From a virus: a stretch of 43,362 bases of DNA. Under the pieces are notes generated by a model that was given only the letters and a program-made list of their open reading frames with translations, was not told where the DNA came from and did not search any database. Location of the stretch: IMG/VR virus record IMGVR_UViG_3300045253_000096, positions 1 to 43,362 of that record; one strand, given 5' to 3'. Position numbers and translations under genes: made by a program. This document shows positions 14,726-22,280 of this stretch, in pieces; position 1 is the first letter of the stretch, and every line of letters begins with the position of its first letter.

Positions 14726-14979
14726 CCCCCACTATCGCAGACATCCTGGATACCGGGGATGGGGCGATTCCTGCTTCGCAGGACCGTTCTGCCGCCCTTC
14801 GGGCTGAGCCTCCTGCGGAGTCTCAGGCAGAGCCCGCTGCCACTATCGCGGAGCGTCCGGACGACGTGCGCCACATGCTAGGCGCCGTCGCATTCGAGGA
14901 GCATGAGGCGTGCGGCGGCACTGGCTGCGAAGCATGCGCGGGCGAGGGCGTGTTGCCCGTCTGGACTTACGATGAGTAA
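14722..14979 (+). CDS. Small protein with DnaJ-type zinc motif and embedded hairpin repeat
   Basis: The protein is 85 aa. ATG 14722 overlaps the upstream stop. Residues about 14-48 are encoded by mini-hairpin element A (14763-14854), giving a low-complexity Ala/Glu/Pro stretch. The functional-looking part is at the C-terminus, CGGTGCEACAGEG, a CxxTGCxxCxGxG zinc-finger half like those in DnaJ and many small phage proteins. The repeat therefore acts as a translated spacer. Confidence 0.62.
   Translation: MTPTIADILDTGDGAIPASQDRSAALRAEPPAESQAEPAATIAERPDDVRHMLGAVAFEEHEACGGTGCEACAGEGVLPVWTYDE
14763..14854 (+). repeat. Mini-hairpin element A
   Basis: Three short stems, CCTGC-TTC-GCAGG, GCCC-TTC-GGGC and CTCC-TGC-GGAG, are joined by linkers GGCGATT, ACCGTTC, TGAGCC, TCTCAGGCA and ending ACTATCGCGGAGC. 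The linkers match element B, but the stems differ on both arms. It lies inside a coding sequence. Confidence 0.75.
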
Positions 14980-15220
14980 GCGCCCGCGCCTCACTGAGCT
15001 TCAGCGCGGATGGCTAATGGAAATAGCCGACTGCGAATACGGGCTGTTTCCTCGCATGCACATTCCTGCTGGCGAGGGAGGTGGCATTAACGGCCTCCTC
15101 AAGAAGGGGCTGATTGAGTGGCACAAAAGAACCTTTCTGAAAGTAACGCCGCTGGGCGCCGAAGTCGTCGCCGCATTGCGCGAAGCCGCTTCCAAAGCGC
15201 GTGAGCAGGGGGCGGTATGA
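14972..15220 (+). CDS. Small winged-helix-like protein
   Basis: The protein is 82 aa, starting at ATG 14972, which overlaps the upstream stop. The pattern LTELQRGWLMEIADCEYG, INGLLKKGLIEWHK and LKVTPLGAEVVAAL is that of a short helix-helix-wing domain in which a stretch 'G(L/K)I...T.LG' closes the wing. This is common in phage proteins of unknown role, often described as transcription-regulator-like. DNA binding is plausible but unproven. Confidence 0.65.
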   Translation: MSKRPRLTELQRGWLMEIADCEYGLFPRMHIPAGEGGGINGLLKKGLIEWHKRTFLKVTPLGAEVVAALREAASKAREQGAV

Positions 15221-15564
15221 TGGCGGGGAACTGGACACCGGGACCGTGGAGCGTCGTGTGTGGCGAAGGCGAAAGCCCTCATTATCGGATGATCAGCGCA
15301 AACGCTCTTCGCGCAGGCGACGCTCTCAACGACGGAATCTATGTAGCGAGGGTTCAGGGGCCGGACAACCTCGCCAACGCTCACCTGATCGCCTCTGCTC
15401 CCGAGCTTTATGAAGCGCTGGCGGAAATTCTGCCGCTGGCCCGTGAAGCGATGCGCCTTGGGATCGATGACCCATCCGTTCCCAGCAGCATCACTGGCCG
15501 CCTCGGATGCAGCTATGAGCGCGCGGACGCCATCCTCGCCAAAGCCCGCGGTGAACGGTCATGA
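15217..15564 (+). CDS. Conserved phage protein (TPGPW family), unknown function
   Basis: The protein is 115 aa. NWTPGPWSVV at the start and NLANAHLIASAPELYEALAE near residue 51 are the two hallmark segments of a very common small phage protein family without known function. ATG 15217 overlaps the upstream stop. The C-terminal 40 residues are helical. Confidence 0.75.
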   Translation: MMAGNWTPGPWSVVCGEGESPHYRMISANALRAGDALNDGIYVARVQGPDNLANAHLIASAPELYEALAEILPLAREAMRLGIDDPSVPSSITGRLGCSYERADAILAKARGERS

Positions 15565-15857
15565 CCAATAACCCGACCCCTCCTGGCTCATCCGATGGGT
15601 GGGCGCCAACAGAGCAAGAAGCCCTGGCCGAAATCGAGCGGCGCGCGCGCTTGGGAAAAGACGTGATCCGCGAGCTGCAGGCGGCGATGGACGATCACTA
15701 CAAAGTCATCCGCGAATATCTGGGCCAAGAGCGCGGGCCGGGCTTTGCTCACCGCGTGAACAGCATGCTGCTTCGGGCCAGCGGTCATTTCTTCCAGATC
15801 AATGAGCGCGTCGCTGAAATCAGCGCCCGCGCGAAAGGCGACAGCCATGACCGCTAA
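15561..15857 (+). CDS. Small helical protein, unknown function
   Basis: The protein is 98 aa and starts in an ATGA overlap. After a Pro-rich N-terminus it is continuous helix: EQEALAEIERRARLGKDVI, ELQAAMDDHYKVIREYL, HRVNSMLLRASGHFFQINER. It looks like a small coiled-coil protein. No family recognised. Confidence 0.65.
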   Translation: MTNNPTPPGSSDGWAPTEQEALAEIERRARLGKDVIRELQAAMDDHYKVIREYLGQERGPGFAHRVNSMLLRASGHFFQINERVAEISARAKGDSHDR

Positions 15858-16440
15858 CTCATCCGAACTGCTCGTACTGGCGGGCTGCGATATTCGCGAG
15901 ATCGGCGAAGGATATGCAGTAACTGCCGCGGGAGATGTTTGGTCGTCTCGAAAGGGCGCCTGGGTTAGGCTAAAACCATATCTGAACAATGGATATCGGA
16001 GGCTCAGTGTTAAGCGGGGCGGTCAGCTTAAAACTGTAAAAGTGGCCCGCCTAGTTTGCGAGGCCTTCCATGGCCCAAAGCCTTTCGCACAAGCTGTCGT
16101 CCGTCACTTGGACGGGTCAAGCGTAAATGATCGTCCCGGCAACCTAGCGTGGGGCTCCTATAGCGAAAACGCGCTGGATGCGGTGCGTCATGGAACGAGC
16201 ACCGCTGTGGCCAACGGGCGCAAGGGAGCGCTGAAGCTTCGGGGCTCAGTGTCACACTTCGCTCGGCTGAGCTGGGATAAAGTGCGCGAGATTCGACGCC
16301 GCCGCTCTCTGGGTGAGCAGTTGAAGAGGCTCGCCGACGAGTTCGGTGTCAGCGAGGACTGCATCTCACGCGCCTGTCTTGGGCGCACTTGGATCGAGCC
16401 GGACATGGTCATCACGACCGGGATGCGGATCGATGGATAA
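15847..16440 (+). CDS. HNH homing-type endonuclease
   Basis: The protein is 197 aa. A NUMOD4-like beta region (YAVTAAGDVWSS, YLNNGYRRLSVKRGG) is followed by the HNH core VCEAFHGPKP, VVRHLDGSSVNDRPGNLAWG and SYSENALDAVRHG. The C-terminal 50 residues form a helix-turn-helix (DKVREIRRRRSLGEQ, KRLADEFGVSEDCISRA) for DNA binding. This is the layout of free-standing phage homing endonucleases. Its reading frame overlaps both neighbours, so it appears well settled in the operon. Confidence 0.88.
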   Translation: MTANSSELLVLAGCDIREIGEGYAVTAAGDVWSSRKGAWVRLKPYLNNGYRRLSVKRGGQLKTVKVARLVCEAFHGPKPFAQAVVRHLDGSSVNDRPGNLAWGSYSENALDAVRHGTSTAVANGRKGALKLRGSVSHFARLSWDKVREIRRRRSLGEQLKRLADEFGVSEDCISRACLGRTWIEPDMVITTGMRIDG

Positions 16441-16789
16441 GCAAGCGCTCATCGATCTCGCTGCGAGGTCCGAGGCGGCGACGGGGCCGGATCGTGAGCT
16501 TGATCTTGCGGTCTGGCGGGCGATTGACCCGAACGCCTCTGATCTAGACGCAAAAGGCAAAGTCCTCCTGCCGTGGCTGTGGTGCGTCACCTCCTCTGTC
16601 GACGCGGCGATGACGCTGGTCCCCGACAGGTGCCAATTCGGCGCAGGTCGCGACAACCTTGTCGAAGGGCCGCCGGGATGGGCGTGGGTTTCCGACAGCG
16701 AGGACTTTGAAGTCGTCCGCGCCGCCACCCCCACCCTCGCTCTCACCGCTGCTTGCCTTCGCGCTCTCGCATCAGGGGGAGGGGTATGA
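16433..16789 (+). CDS. Conserved phage protein, unknown function
   Basis: The protein is 118 aa. The N-terminal helix (KQALIDLAARSEAATGPDRE) leads to LDLAVWRAIDP, then VTSSVDAAMTLVPDRCQF and ALTAACLRALASG. This resembles a broad family of phage proteins in which a 'S.D.A..LVP' motif is followed by a family-member helix. Role unknown. It overlaps both neighbours. Confidence 0.72.
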   Translation: MDKQALIDLAARSEAATGPDRELDLAVWRAIDPNASDLDAKGKVLLPWLWCVTSSVDAAMTLVPDRCQFGAGRDNLVEGPPGWAWVSDSEDFEVVRAATPTLALTAACLRALASGGGV

Positions 16790-16989
16790 GCGTCGTACAC
16801 CTCTTCGCCACGGCCGAGCATTTGGGCGACATGGCCGCGTGCGGTGCCTGGGACCCGCCCCACATGTCCGGAAGCGTGGACGATGTGACCTGCGGCTCTT
16901 GCAAGCGCTCCCGCATCTATCGCGGCGTCAAGGAAGGCAGGTGGACGCGCCCCGCCGTGCTCCAAAATTACCGGAAGGGCCAGCCATGA
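16786..16989 (+). CDS. Small zinc-ribbon-like protein
   Basis: The protein is 67 aa and starts in an ATGA overlap. HLFATAEHLGDMAACGAW and DDVTCGSCKRSRIYRGV place Cys residues at about 24, 41 and 44 with nearby His, suggesting metal binding. No function assigned. Confidence 0.6.
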   Translation: MSVVHLFATAEHLGDMAACGAWDPPHMSGSVDDVTCGSCKRSRIYRGVKEGRWTRPAVLQNYRKGQP

Positions 16990-17234
16990 CCCAAGCATCC
17001 GAATGGAGGCCGATCGAGGAGGCGCCGAAGGACGGAACGCATGTAGTCGTCTTCGCCGCGCTTCGTCGCGATGGAACCAAAAGACGGAGTCGTAGAGGCT
17101 GCGCGGCCAGCGTTGCGCACTACGAGCAAGGATGGGGGTGGCTGTCCACGCCTAGCGACTATCAGCTTCACCCCACCCACTTCATGCCCCTCCCCGAGCC
17201 TCCCAAGGTCAGTCAGCCGGAGATCGAATCATGA
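16986..17234 (+). CDS. DUF551-like small phage protein
   Basis: The protein is 82 aa. SEWRPIEEAPKDGTHVVVFA at the start, WGWLSTPSDYQLHPTHFMPL and PEPP at the end are the recognisable pattern of the DUF551 family of phage and prophage proteins. Function unknown. It starts in an ATGA overlap. Confidence 0.78.
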   Translation: MTQASEWRPIEEAPKDGTHVVVFAALRRDGTKRRSRRGCAASVAHYEQGWGWLSTPSDYQLHPTHFMPLPEPPKVSQPEIES

Positions 17235-17554
17235 GTTGGAGAGACAGCAACGGCCGGATCGTGGCCGCCAGAAGTGTCGGGCCTGTGGTCCTTCCCGCAT
17301 CCGCGGAACTGGCGAAGCTGGACGAGCTCATCAACGCGGCTCTGCGGGCGAGGCAGGAAGCGTCACGCGAGAACCTTCGCTTCAGTCACGCCGGCAAGGC
17401 CCTGGTCAACGCCGCTTACGATCTCTTCCAGACCGACGATCTCTACACGCTTGGCGAGGACATGGCGAGGGATCTGGAGCCTGAGATCGAAGAGTCGGGA
17501 GCTACCCTGATCGGCAGGCAGATTGCCGACGAGAGAATGGGGCAGAAGCTGTGA
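17231..17554 (+). CDS. Small helical protein, unknown function
   Basis: The protein is 107 aa. ATG 17231 overlaps the upstream stop. Beyond residue 20 it is nearly all helix (AELAKLDELINAALRARQEA, KALVNAAYDLFQTDDLY, GEDMARDLEPEIEE). No motif recognised. Confidence 0.65.
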   Translation: MSWRDSNGRIVAARSVGPVVLPASAELAKLDELINAALRARQEASRENLRFSHAGKALVNAAYDLFQTDDLYTLGEDMARDLEPEIEESGATLIGRQIADERMGQKL

Positions 17555-17808
17555 CCGGAATGATGTATATCCCTTCATTACCGCAGGCACCCTTAGAGGT
17601 GACGATCAAACAGCCCGGGGGAGCTGGGGCGGTGGAATCCCCCACTTCCATTTTGGGCGATTGCCTTCGGCACCGTTCGGGCGTCGCTGCGCGACTGAGC
17701 CGCTTCGCGTCTCAGGCAAAGCCGCTCCTCACTATCGCGGAGCACGCGCTGACGCTCGCGATCATCCTCGCCTGTCTCGCCCTTCCCGCCATTTTTGCAG
17801 GAGCTTGA
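17551..17808 (+). CDS. Small membrane protein with embedded hairpin repeat
   Basis: The protein is 85 aa. GTG 17551 overlaps the upstream stop. Residues about 36-64 are encoded by mini-hairpin element B. The C-terminus is one hydrophobic segment (LTLAIILACLALPAIFAG) that should span the inner membrane. Because the repeat forms the middle of the protein, the sequence either evolved around the insertion or is only a translated leader for the next gene, whose GTG begins one base after the stop. Function unknown. Confidence 0.52.
   Translation: MTGMMYIPSLPQAPLEVTIKQPGGAGAVESPTSILGDCLRHRSGVAARLSRFASQAKPLLTIAEHALTLAIILACLALPAIFAGA
17656..17743 (+). repeat. Mini-hairpin element B
   Basis: GCC-TTC-GGC, GTCGC-TGC-GCGAC and CGC-TTC-GCG stems are set between the same linkers as element A (GGCGATT, ACCGTTC, TGAGCC, TCTCAGGCA, ACTATCGCGGAGC). 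Each stem differs from A on both arms while pairing is kept. Confidence 0.75.
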
Positions 17809-17809
17809 C

Positions 17810-18637
17810 GTGGACCCGACAGCACTCTCCTATTGGTTTCCGAGGGTCGAAGCGGCGCGGCTGCCGGTCCCCCGCACGCACATTCTGCCGATGCCTGAGG
17901 CCGTTCAGCAGACGATTTTTGCGCACCTTTGGGGCGAGGAGGCAGATGGGGCGAGCGTAGAGGCGTTCGCGCGCCAACTGGCGGATACGGCGGCCGATTT
18001 GGGCGCGCCCTTTTTCCTCCGCACGGACCATACGTCAGATAAACACGATTGGAAGCGCGCCTGCTACGTCGCTGACCCGTCTGAAGTTGCGGCGCATGTC
18101 TATGCCATTGCCGAGTTTTCCGAATGCGCGGGCTTTCCCGGCCTGCCTTGGTCGACTTGGGTTGCGCGCGAGATGCTGCCGACGATTCCGGTCGGAATCT
18201 GTCCTCGATACGGCGACATGCCGGTCTGCAAAGAGTTCAGGTTCTTCGTTGATGGCGGCACCGTCGAATGCTTTCACCCGTACTGGCCTCGTCACGCCCT
18301 CGAAAGCGGTGGATGCCATCTAACGGACGCCGAGTATGACGCGCTCTGCAATCCAGATGACATTGAGGCCCTTCGCAATCTTGCATCGCTCGCCGGTCGC
18401 GCGGTGGGCGGAAGGTGGTCTGTTGACCTCTTAGAAACCGAGCGCGGCTGGTTCGTCACCGATATGGCTGAGGCCGACAAGTCCTTTCATTGGGAAGGAT
18501 GCGCCGCGTCATGCGATGAGCGCCCGCAGGGCGAAGACTCGCGCAGCGAGGCTGAGGGCCAACGGCCCGCCAGCGCGGTCGGCGAAGCCGAGACGCCCAA
18601 AACCTCACCGGAGGACACCCCCAATGCAACAGCATGA
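17810..18637 (+). CDS. ATP-grasp domain protein
   Basis: The protein is 275 aa. Key segments match phage-borne ATP-grasp proteins: PFFLRTDHTSDKHDWKRACY (nucleotide-binding strand and loop), CAGFPGLPWSTWVAREMLP, MPVCKEFRFFVDGGTVECFH, and GGRWSVDLLET plus GWFVTDMAEADKSFHWEGC, which supply the metal- and ATP-contacting acidic residues. Such enzymes join a carboxylate to an amine; the substrate is unknown here. GTG 17810 has AGGAG six bases before it. The last 37 residues are encoded by mini-hairpin element G and are probably not part of the fold. Confidence 0.72.
   Translation: MDPTALSYWFPRVEAARLPVPRTHILPMPEAVQQTIFAHLWGEEADGASVEAFARQLADTAADLGAPFFLRTDHTSDKHDWKRACYVADPSEVAAHVYAIAEFSECAGFPGLPWSTWVAREMLPTIPVGICPRYGDMPVCKEFRFFVDGGTVECFHPYWPRHALESGGCHLTDAEYDALCNPDDIEALRNLASLAGRAVGGRWSVDLLETERGWFVTDMAEADKSFHWEGCAASCDERPQGEDSRSEAEGQRPASAVGEAETPKTSPEDTPNATA
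18520..18598 (-). repeat. Mini-hairpin element G
   Basis: Read on the plus strand the stems are CCC-GCA-GGG, CTCGC-GCA-GCGAG and CGGC-GAA-GCCG, the reverse orientation of elements A-E. It is homologous to element F. It encodes the C-terminal tail of the ATP-grasp protein. Confidence 0.72.
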
Positions 18638-18818
18638 CCCTTCGGTAATGCGGTTAGCAGGCGAGCTCGCTGAGAAGCTTGGCGGAGAGCCGTGGATACG
18701 GCCGGTCGAGCAGCCACAAATTATTGATGCGCCCGTCGCTCGCCCTGGTCGGGCCGATGTCTGGCCTCCGGAAGTGCTTGAGGAAATCCGACGCGTCTAC
18801 TCGGGAGAGGACAGGTGA
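18624..18818 (+). CDS. Small protein, unknown function
   Basis: The protein is 64 aa. ATG 18624 overlaps the ATP-grasp end, with GGAGG about nine bases upstream. The middle (VEQPQIIDAPVARPGRADVW) ends in a helix with the pattern PPEVLEEIRRVYSGED, which looks like a DNA- or protein-binding tail. No family recognised. Confidence 0.6.
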   Translation: MQQHDPSVMRLAGELAEKLGGEPWIRPVEQPQIIDAPVARPGRADVWPPEVLEEIRRVYSGEDR

Positions 18819-19003
18819 ACGCCCAAACCCAAATCGCCCGCGATTACAGCCGCGCCCAAACCAATGCCGAGTGCCGTCGGGACGCAGCCCTTCGCGATAT
18901 CCGCGAGAAGTACGCTCGGCTGTTGCGAAGGCTCACGGCTCGGCAGGCGATGGAGGAATCGCGGGTCCAGCGAGACTTCGTGTCAGGGAAGCTCGGCCGA
19001 TGA
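18815..19003 (+). CDS. Small coiled-coil protein
   Basis: The protein is 62 aa. GTG 18815 overlaps the upstream stop. It is an almost uninterrupted charged helix (AECRRDAALRDIREKYARLL). It directly precedes the Gp157/Rad52 pair and may act with them, but there is no direct evidence. Confidence 0.6.
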   Translation: MNAQTQIARDYSRAQTNAECRRDAALRDIREKYARLLRRLTARQAMEESRVQRDFVSGKLGR

Positions 19004-19500
19004 GCGCTCCTCGTATCGACCTCACCAAGATCCAGGTCTCGGCCGTGCGCGACATGCTGCACGACCTGCTCGCCGACGACGAGCGGGCATACCTGGACAC
19101 GCTCGAAGGCGAAACGGACCTCTACGAGCTTTGTCGCCTGCTCCTGAACCGGATCGAGGAAGATGAAGGCGTCCAGACCGTTCTCACTGAGCAGATCGCC
19201 GATCGCACGGCCCGCAAGCAGCGCGCCTGCGAGCGCGCGAAGCACAACCGCGAGGCGATCAAGGCCCTGCTCGAATGCGCGGGCGTCGACAAGCTCACCC
19301 TCGCCGAAGCCACCCTTTCAATCCGCGACGTTTCCCCGAAGCCCATCGTCACGGATGAAGCCGCCGTTCCGGATGAATTTTGCAGGTTCACCCGGAAGCC
19401 GGACATGACCGCCATCAAAGCCGGGTTGGAATCCGGCGCGGTCATTTCCGGCGTGTCCCTCGACAACGGCGGCAACTCTCTCACGATCCGTAGGAAATAG
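19000..19500 (+). CDS. Gp157 family protein
   Basis: The protein is 166 aa. The pattern is a long helical N-terminal half (QVSAVRDMLHDLLADDERAY, KQRACERAKHNREAIKALLE) and then the family's beta tail VDKLTLAEATLSIRDVSPKP, PDEFCRFTRKPDMTAIKAGL and GVSLDNGGNSLTIRRK. Gp157 proteins accompany phage recombination genes and have been linked to resistance of lactic bacteria to phage. Here it directly precedes a Rad52-like annealase, two bases apart. Confidence 0.85.
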   Translation: MSAPRIDLTKIQVSAVRDMLHDLLADDERAYLDTLEGETDLYELCRLLLNRIEEDEGVQTVLTEQIADRTARKQRACERAKHNREAIKALLECAGVDKLTLAEATLSIRDVSPKPIVTDEAAVPDEFCRFTRKPDMTAIKAGLESGAVISGVSLDNGGNSLTIRRK

Positions 19501-19502
19501 CC

Positions 19503-20165
19503 ATGGTCGACTTTGCCCTCCTCGCCGCGCCCTTCCCCGAGGAAATGGTCCAGTGGCGCGCTCAATCGGTCACGAAGGACGGCACCAAGGCGATGGCGCT
19601 CGCGTACATCGATGCTCGGGCCGTCGAGGATCGACTAGACTTGGCCTGTGGTCCAGCCAACTGGCAGGACAGTTACGTCGAGACCCCGCGCGGCAGGATT
19701 ATATGCACGCTCGGCATCCGCTGTGGCGATGAGTGGATATATAAGTCTGACGGTGCTGGAAATACCGATGTTGAGGGCGACAAGGGCGCTCTCTCGGATG
19801 CGCTAAAGCGGGCCGCCGTCAAATGGGGGATCGGACGCTACCTCTATGACATGCCCACCCCTTGGGTTCCGTGCGAGAGCTACAAGAAGGGCGACAAATT
19901 TCAGTGGAAAGACTGGAAGGAAAGCCCTTGGAAGCTTGTTCGGAACGCTTCGTTTCGGCCTGCGGCTGATGAGACCGCCGCCCTTCCGCCAGCCATCCAA
20001 ACGATGCTGGACGAGATCGAAGCCTGCGACACGCAAGCCCTTCTTCAGCGCTGGTGGAAGGACAACAACGAGAAGATTCCAGACGCGCATTACGGCCGCG
20101 TGCTGAACGCTGTGAACGCTCGTCGCGAGCAGATCACGACGATGGATATGGCGAGGGCGGCATGA
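19503..20165 (+). CDS. Rad52/22-like single-strand annealing protein
   Basis: The protein is 220 aa. Recognisable segments: AMALAYIDARAVEDRLDLAC, GPANWQDSYVETPRGRIICT, GDEWIYKSDGAGNTDVEGDK, ALSDALKRAAVKWGIGRYLY. These are the Rad52/Rad22 family's conserved core, including the K-G-A-xS-DALKRAAV segment that binds DNA. It anneals complementary strands for phage recombination, probably with NinB and the HNH nuclease downstream. No partner exonuclease of the Exo type is seen. Confidence 0.9.
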   Translation: MVDFALLAAPFPEEMVQWRAQSVTKDGTKAMALAYIDARAVEDRLDLACGPANWQDSYVETPRGRIICTLGIRCGDEWIYKSDGAGNTDVEGDKGALSDALKRAAVKWGIGRYLYDMPTPWVPCESYKKGDKFQWKDWKESPWKLVRNASFRPAADETAALPPAIQTMLDEIEACDTQALLQRWWKDNNEKIPDAHYGRVLNAVNARREQITTMDMARAA

Positions 20166-20359
20166 TCACGCTCGACACCCTCTACCAGAACCCCGCCCTG
20201 CGCAAAGGCGCGGGATGGCGAGGCGCCGTCACCCACTGTCGCAAGGCGCATGCCTACACGCCCCAGAACACCATCCGGGACGAGAAAGGCTGCCGGACCT
20301 GTCGCGCCTGCCAGAACGCGCGCATAAAAGCATGGCGGGACGCAAGGAGGGCAAGCTGA
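20162..20359 (+). CDS. Small zinc-finger protein
   Basis: The protein is 65 aa and starts in an ATGA overlap. THCRKAHAYTPQNTIRDEKG followed by CRTCRACQNARIKAWRD is the C..H...YT..N......CR.C pattern that often precedes HNH domains. Here it stands alone as a probable zinc-binding DNA-binding module. It ends in TGATG with the next gene, an HNH protein, so the two may work as one split enzyme (inference). Confidence 0.68.
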   Translation: MITLDTLYQNPALRKGAGWRGAVTHCRKAHAYTPQNTIRDEKGCRTCRACQNARIKAWRDARRAS

Positions 20360-20703
20360 TGCTCCCCCAGCGCCGACATAAGAACAGCGAGCGCGTGAAG
20401 GAGTCTCGCACCTGCCCTGCTCATCTCAAATGGGTTCGAGGCTTCGCGTGCAGCTTCTGCGGCCACATGGGGACGGATCGCAACCCGATAGAGGCGGCGC
20501 ACGTCCGCGTCGGCACGCTCGGCGGGGTCGCCCTGAAACCATCGGATCGATGGGCGGTGAGCTTGTGCGCCGAATGCCACCAGCGGCAGCACAGGGTGGG
20601 CGAGATCAGCTTTTGGCAGCCGCTCGGGATCAATCCGAAGATTCTCGCTGAAGAGTTCGCGCAAAAGAGCCCGCATTGGTCGAAGCTGAGAGACATGACG
20701 TGA
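20359..20703 (+). CDS. HNH nuclease, DUF968/Ref-like
   Basis: The protein is 114 aa. ATG 20359 is used because AAGGAGG lies eight bases upstream and it overlaps the previous stop. CSFCGHMGTDRNPIEAAHVR gives the first Cys pair and catalytic His. AVSLCAECHQRQHRVGE gives the second Cys pair and His. This layout is that of phage DUF968-type recombination nucleases related to the RecA-dependent nuclease Ref. It sits between Rad52-like and NinB genes, which supports a recombination role. Confidence 0.82.
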   Translation: MLPQRRHKNSERVKESRTCPAHLKWVRGFACSFCGHMGTDRNPIEAAHVRVGTLGGVALKPSDRWAVSLCAECHQRQHRVGEISFWQPLGINPKILAEEFAQKSPHWSKLRDMT

Positions 20704-21098
20704 GCGCCGGCCAGACCATCATCCTCGACGGCCCTCGCTCGCGCCAGGAGGCGAAGCGGCTGGTCGACCTTGCCCCGCTCGGCGCCGTCCTGAACGTCCG
20801 CGAGGCCAAGCGCACGCTGGAGCAGAACGACAAGCTCTGGGCGATGCTGTCCGATGTCTCTCGGGCCATGCCAGGCGGCCGGCGGCTCACCGCGGACGTG
20901 TGGAAGGCCGTCTTCATGAACGCCTGCGGCCATGCTGTGCAGTTCGAGACGGGGCTGTCGGGAGAGCCCTTCCCCATCGGCTTCAGATCCTCGCGGCTGA
21001 GCAAGTCTCAGATGAGCGAGCTGATCGAGTTCATCCTCGCTTGGGGGACTGAGAACGGCGTGCAGTGGTCGAATGAGCGCGAAGGGATAGCAGCATGA
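20700..21098 (+). CDS. ninB: NinB recombination protein
   Basis: The protein is 132 aa, typical of NinB. LEQNDKLWAMLSDVSRAM and TADVWKAVFMNACGHAVQ are core segments, and the C-terminal SSRLSKSQMSELIEFILAWG is highly characteristic. NinB (lambda Orf) binds single-stranded DNA and helps phage recombination in place of host RecFOR. GTG 20700 overlaps the HNH stop. Confidence 0.9.
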   Translation: MSAGQTIILDGPRSRQEAKRLVDLAPLGAVLNVREAKRTLEQNDKLWAMLSDVSRAMPGGRRLTADVWKAVFMNACGHAVQFETGLSGEPFPIGFRSSRLSKSQMSELIEFILAWGTENGVQWSNEREGIAA

Positions 21099-21358
21099 AG
21101 ACCGAATACGGAATCCCTGTTCCTCGGGGTGTGCCGAAGGATTGGCGGGCAGAGAGGATTGATCGCGTCGGTGCTGGAGCGTGTCTGCGCGGATACTCGG
21201 CGCCTGATAATTGGGGTGAGCCGACTGCGTGTGTCGCGTGGCGAGACCGTTTCGAGCGCCGCCGTCTGATCGTCGGCCATTTCGCCAACGGTCGCTCCAC
21301 CACTGTTCGTATCGATGCGAACGGGAATTGGAAGACTAGTTTTGGAGAGGTGGAATGA
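21095..21358 (+). CDS. Small protein, unknown function
   Basis: The protein is 87 aa and starts in an ATGA overlap with ninB. It is beta-rich (CLRGYSAPDNWGEPTACVAW, RRLIVGHFANG, TTVRIDANGNWKTSFGEVE). No motif recognised. Confidence 0.62.
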   Translation: MKTEYGIPVPRGVPKDWRAERIDRVGAGACLRGYSAPDNWGEPTACVAWRDRFERRRLIVGHFANGRSTTVRIDANGNWKTSFGEVE

Positions 21359-21546
21359 ACCGAACAGTGAGATATTCATACGCACTCAGCCGAAATGAGG
21401 TCATTGCGGCTATCGTCGCAGCGATCGGCTTACCCCCTGGCACGGTTCCTGAAAACTTCACGATAAAGGGCGAAGCCTTAGCCGAGCCCCAGCCGATTCT
21501 ATGGATGACCGTCACCGAAGAGGGCGATCGGGAGTTGGGCGTGTGA
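21355..21546 (+). CDS. Small protein, unknown function
   Basis: The protein is 63 aa, starting at ATG 21355 in an ATGA overlap. The pattern is a helix (LSRNEVIAAIVAAIGLPPGT), then a beta hairpin (ENFTIKGEALAE, PILWMTVTEEGD). It recalls small phage proteins that bind nucleotides or RNA, but there is no firm match. Confidence 0.58.
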   Translation: MNRTVRYSYALSRNEVIAAIVAAIGLPPGTVPENFTIKGEALAEPQPILWMTVTEEGDRELGV

Positions 21547-22280
21547 CCCGCGCCAGCGATCAGCACCCGCAGGGCGAAAACTCGCGAAGCGAGGTTGAGG
21601 GCGAAGCCTGCGAGCGCGGTGACGCCGAAGGCGGCAGGCGCCCAGACTCCCCTTCTATCTCGTCACCCCCTGTCGAACAGGCGCGGGTGTGTACCGTTCC
21701 GGTCGATCCGACTGACGACATGATCGAAGCCGGAGAGGCGCAGCTAGAGCGGTGTGACGAGGACATGCACAACTATGTCTCAGGCGTCACTACGGACTGG
21801 GATTATGGCATGGAGGCTGAGGCCGTCTTCCGTGCGATGCTCGCTGCTCGCCCCGCATCCCCACCCCCTATCCCAGATGAGCGAATGAGGAAGGCGCTGG
21901 AGCGACTGGAGCTTCTGCTGACCGATCCGGCTCGTGGCTATTGCGAGAACATCGCTCGGGCTCGCGATTTCATCGCCCAGACCCTCTCCGCCTCTCCCGC
22001 CCCTGCAAGCGCTACCGATTACGCTTACCACTGCGACGATCCTGCCTGCGAATATCAGGGCCGCCGTCATCCGGCACCGTACTGCATGCCGAAGTCCGCC
22101 CCTGTATCCGATAAGCTGGAAGGGGAAGGGCTGGATCGTCTGATCGACATGATCATCAGCGCCTACCACACGACCAGGTTGTGCGACGTTCCGGCCGCAA
22201 CGCACATTCGCACTAAGCTGGGTGACCGGCTGCTATCTGCAATTCGCGCCTCTCTCTCCAGTGATGAGGGGGCGAGATGA
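21543..22280 (+). CDS. Hypothetical protein with hairpin repeat in its N-terminus
   Basis: The protein is 245 aa. GTG 21543 overlaps the upstream stop. Residues about 8-34 are encoded by mini-hairpin element F. The rest holds VPVDPTDDMIEAGEAQLERC, AEAVFRAMLAARPASPPP and RMRKALERLELLLTDPARGY. Another stretch has three Cys residues and one His (CDDPACEYQGRRHPAPYC) and resembles a small zinc site, and the end is helical. The 'DDMIEAG...VFRAMLAARP' segment is common in phage proteins and looks like a repeated helper module rather than an enzyme. Function unknown. Confidence 0.6.
   Translation: MTRASDQHPQGENSRSEVEGEACERGDAEGGRRPDSPSISSPPVEQARVCTVPVDPTDDMIEAGEAQLERCDEDMHNYVSGVTTDWDYGMEAEAVFRAMLAARPASPPPIPDERMRKALERLELLLTDPARGYCENIARARDFIAQTLSASPAPASATDYAYHCDDPACEYQGRRHPAPYCMPKSAPVSDKLEGEGLDRLIDMIISAYHTTRLCDVPAATHIRTKLGDRLLSAIRASLSSDEGAR
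21565..21642 (-). repeat. Mini-hairpin element F
   Basis: Stems CCC-GCA-GGG, CTCGC-GAA-GCGAG, GGC-GAA-GCC and GCC-GAA-GGC, homologous to element G with linkers kept. It encodes part of the N-terminus of gene 21543-22280. Confidence 0.72.
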
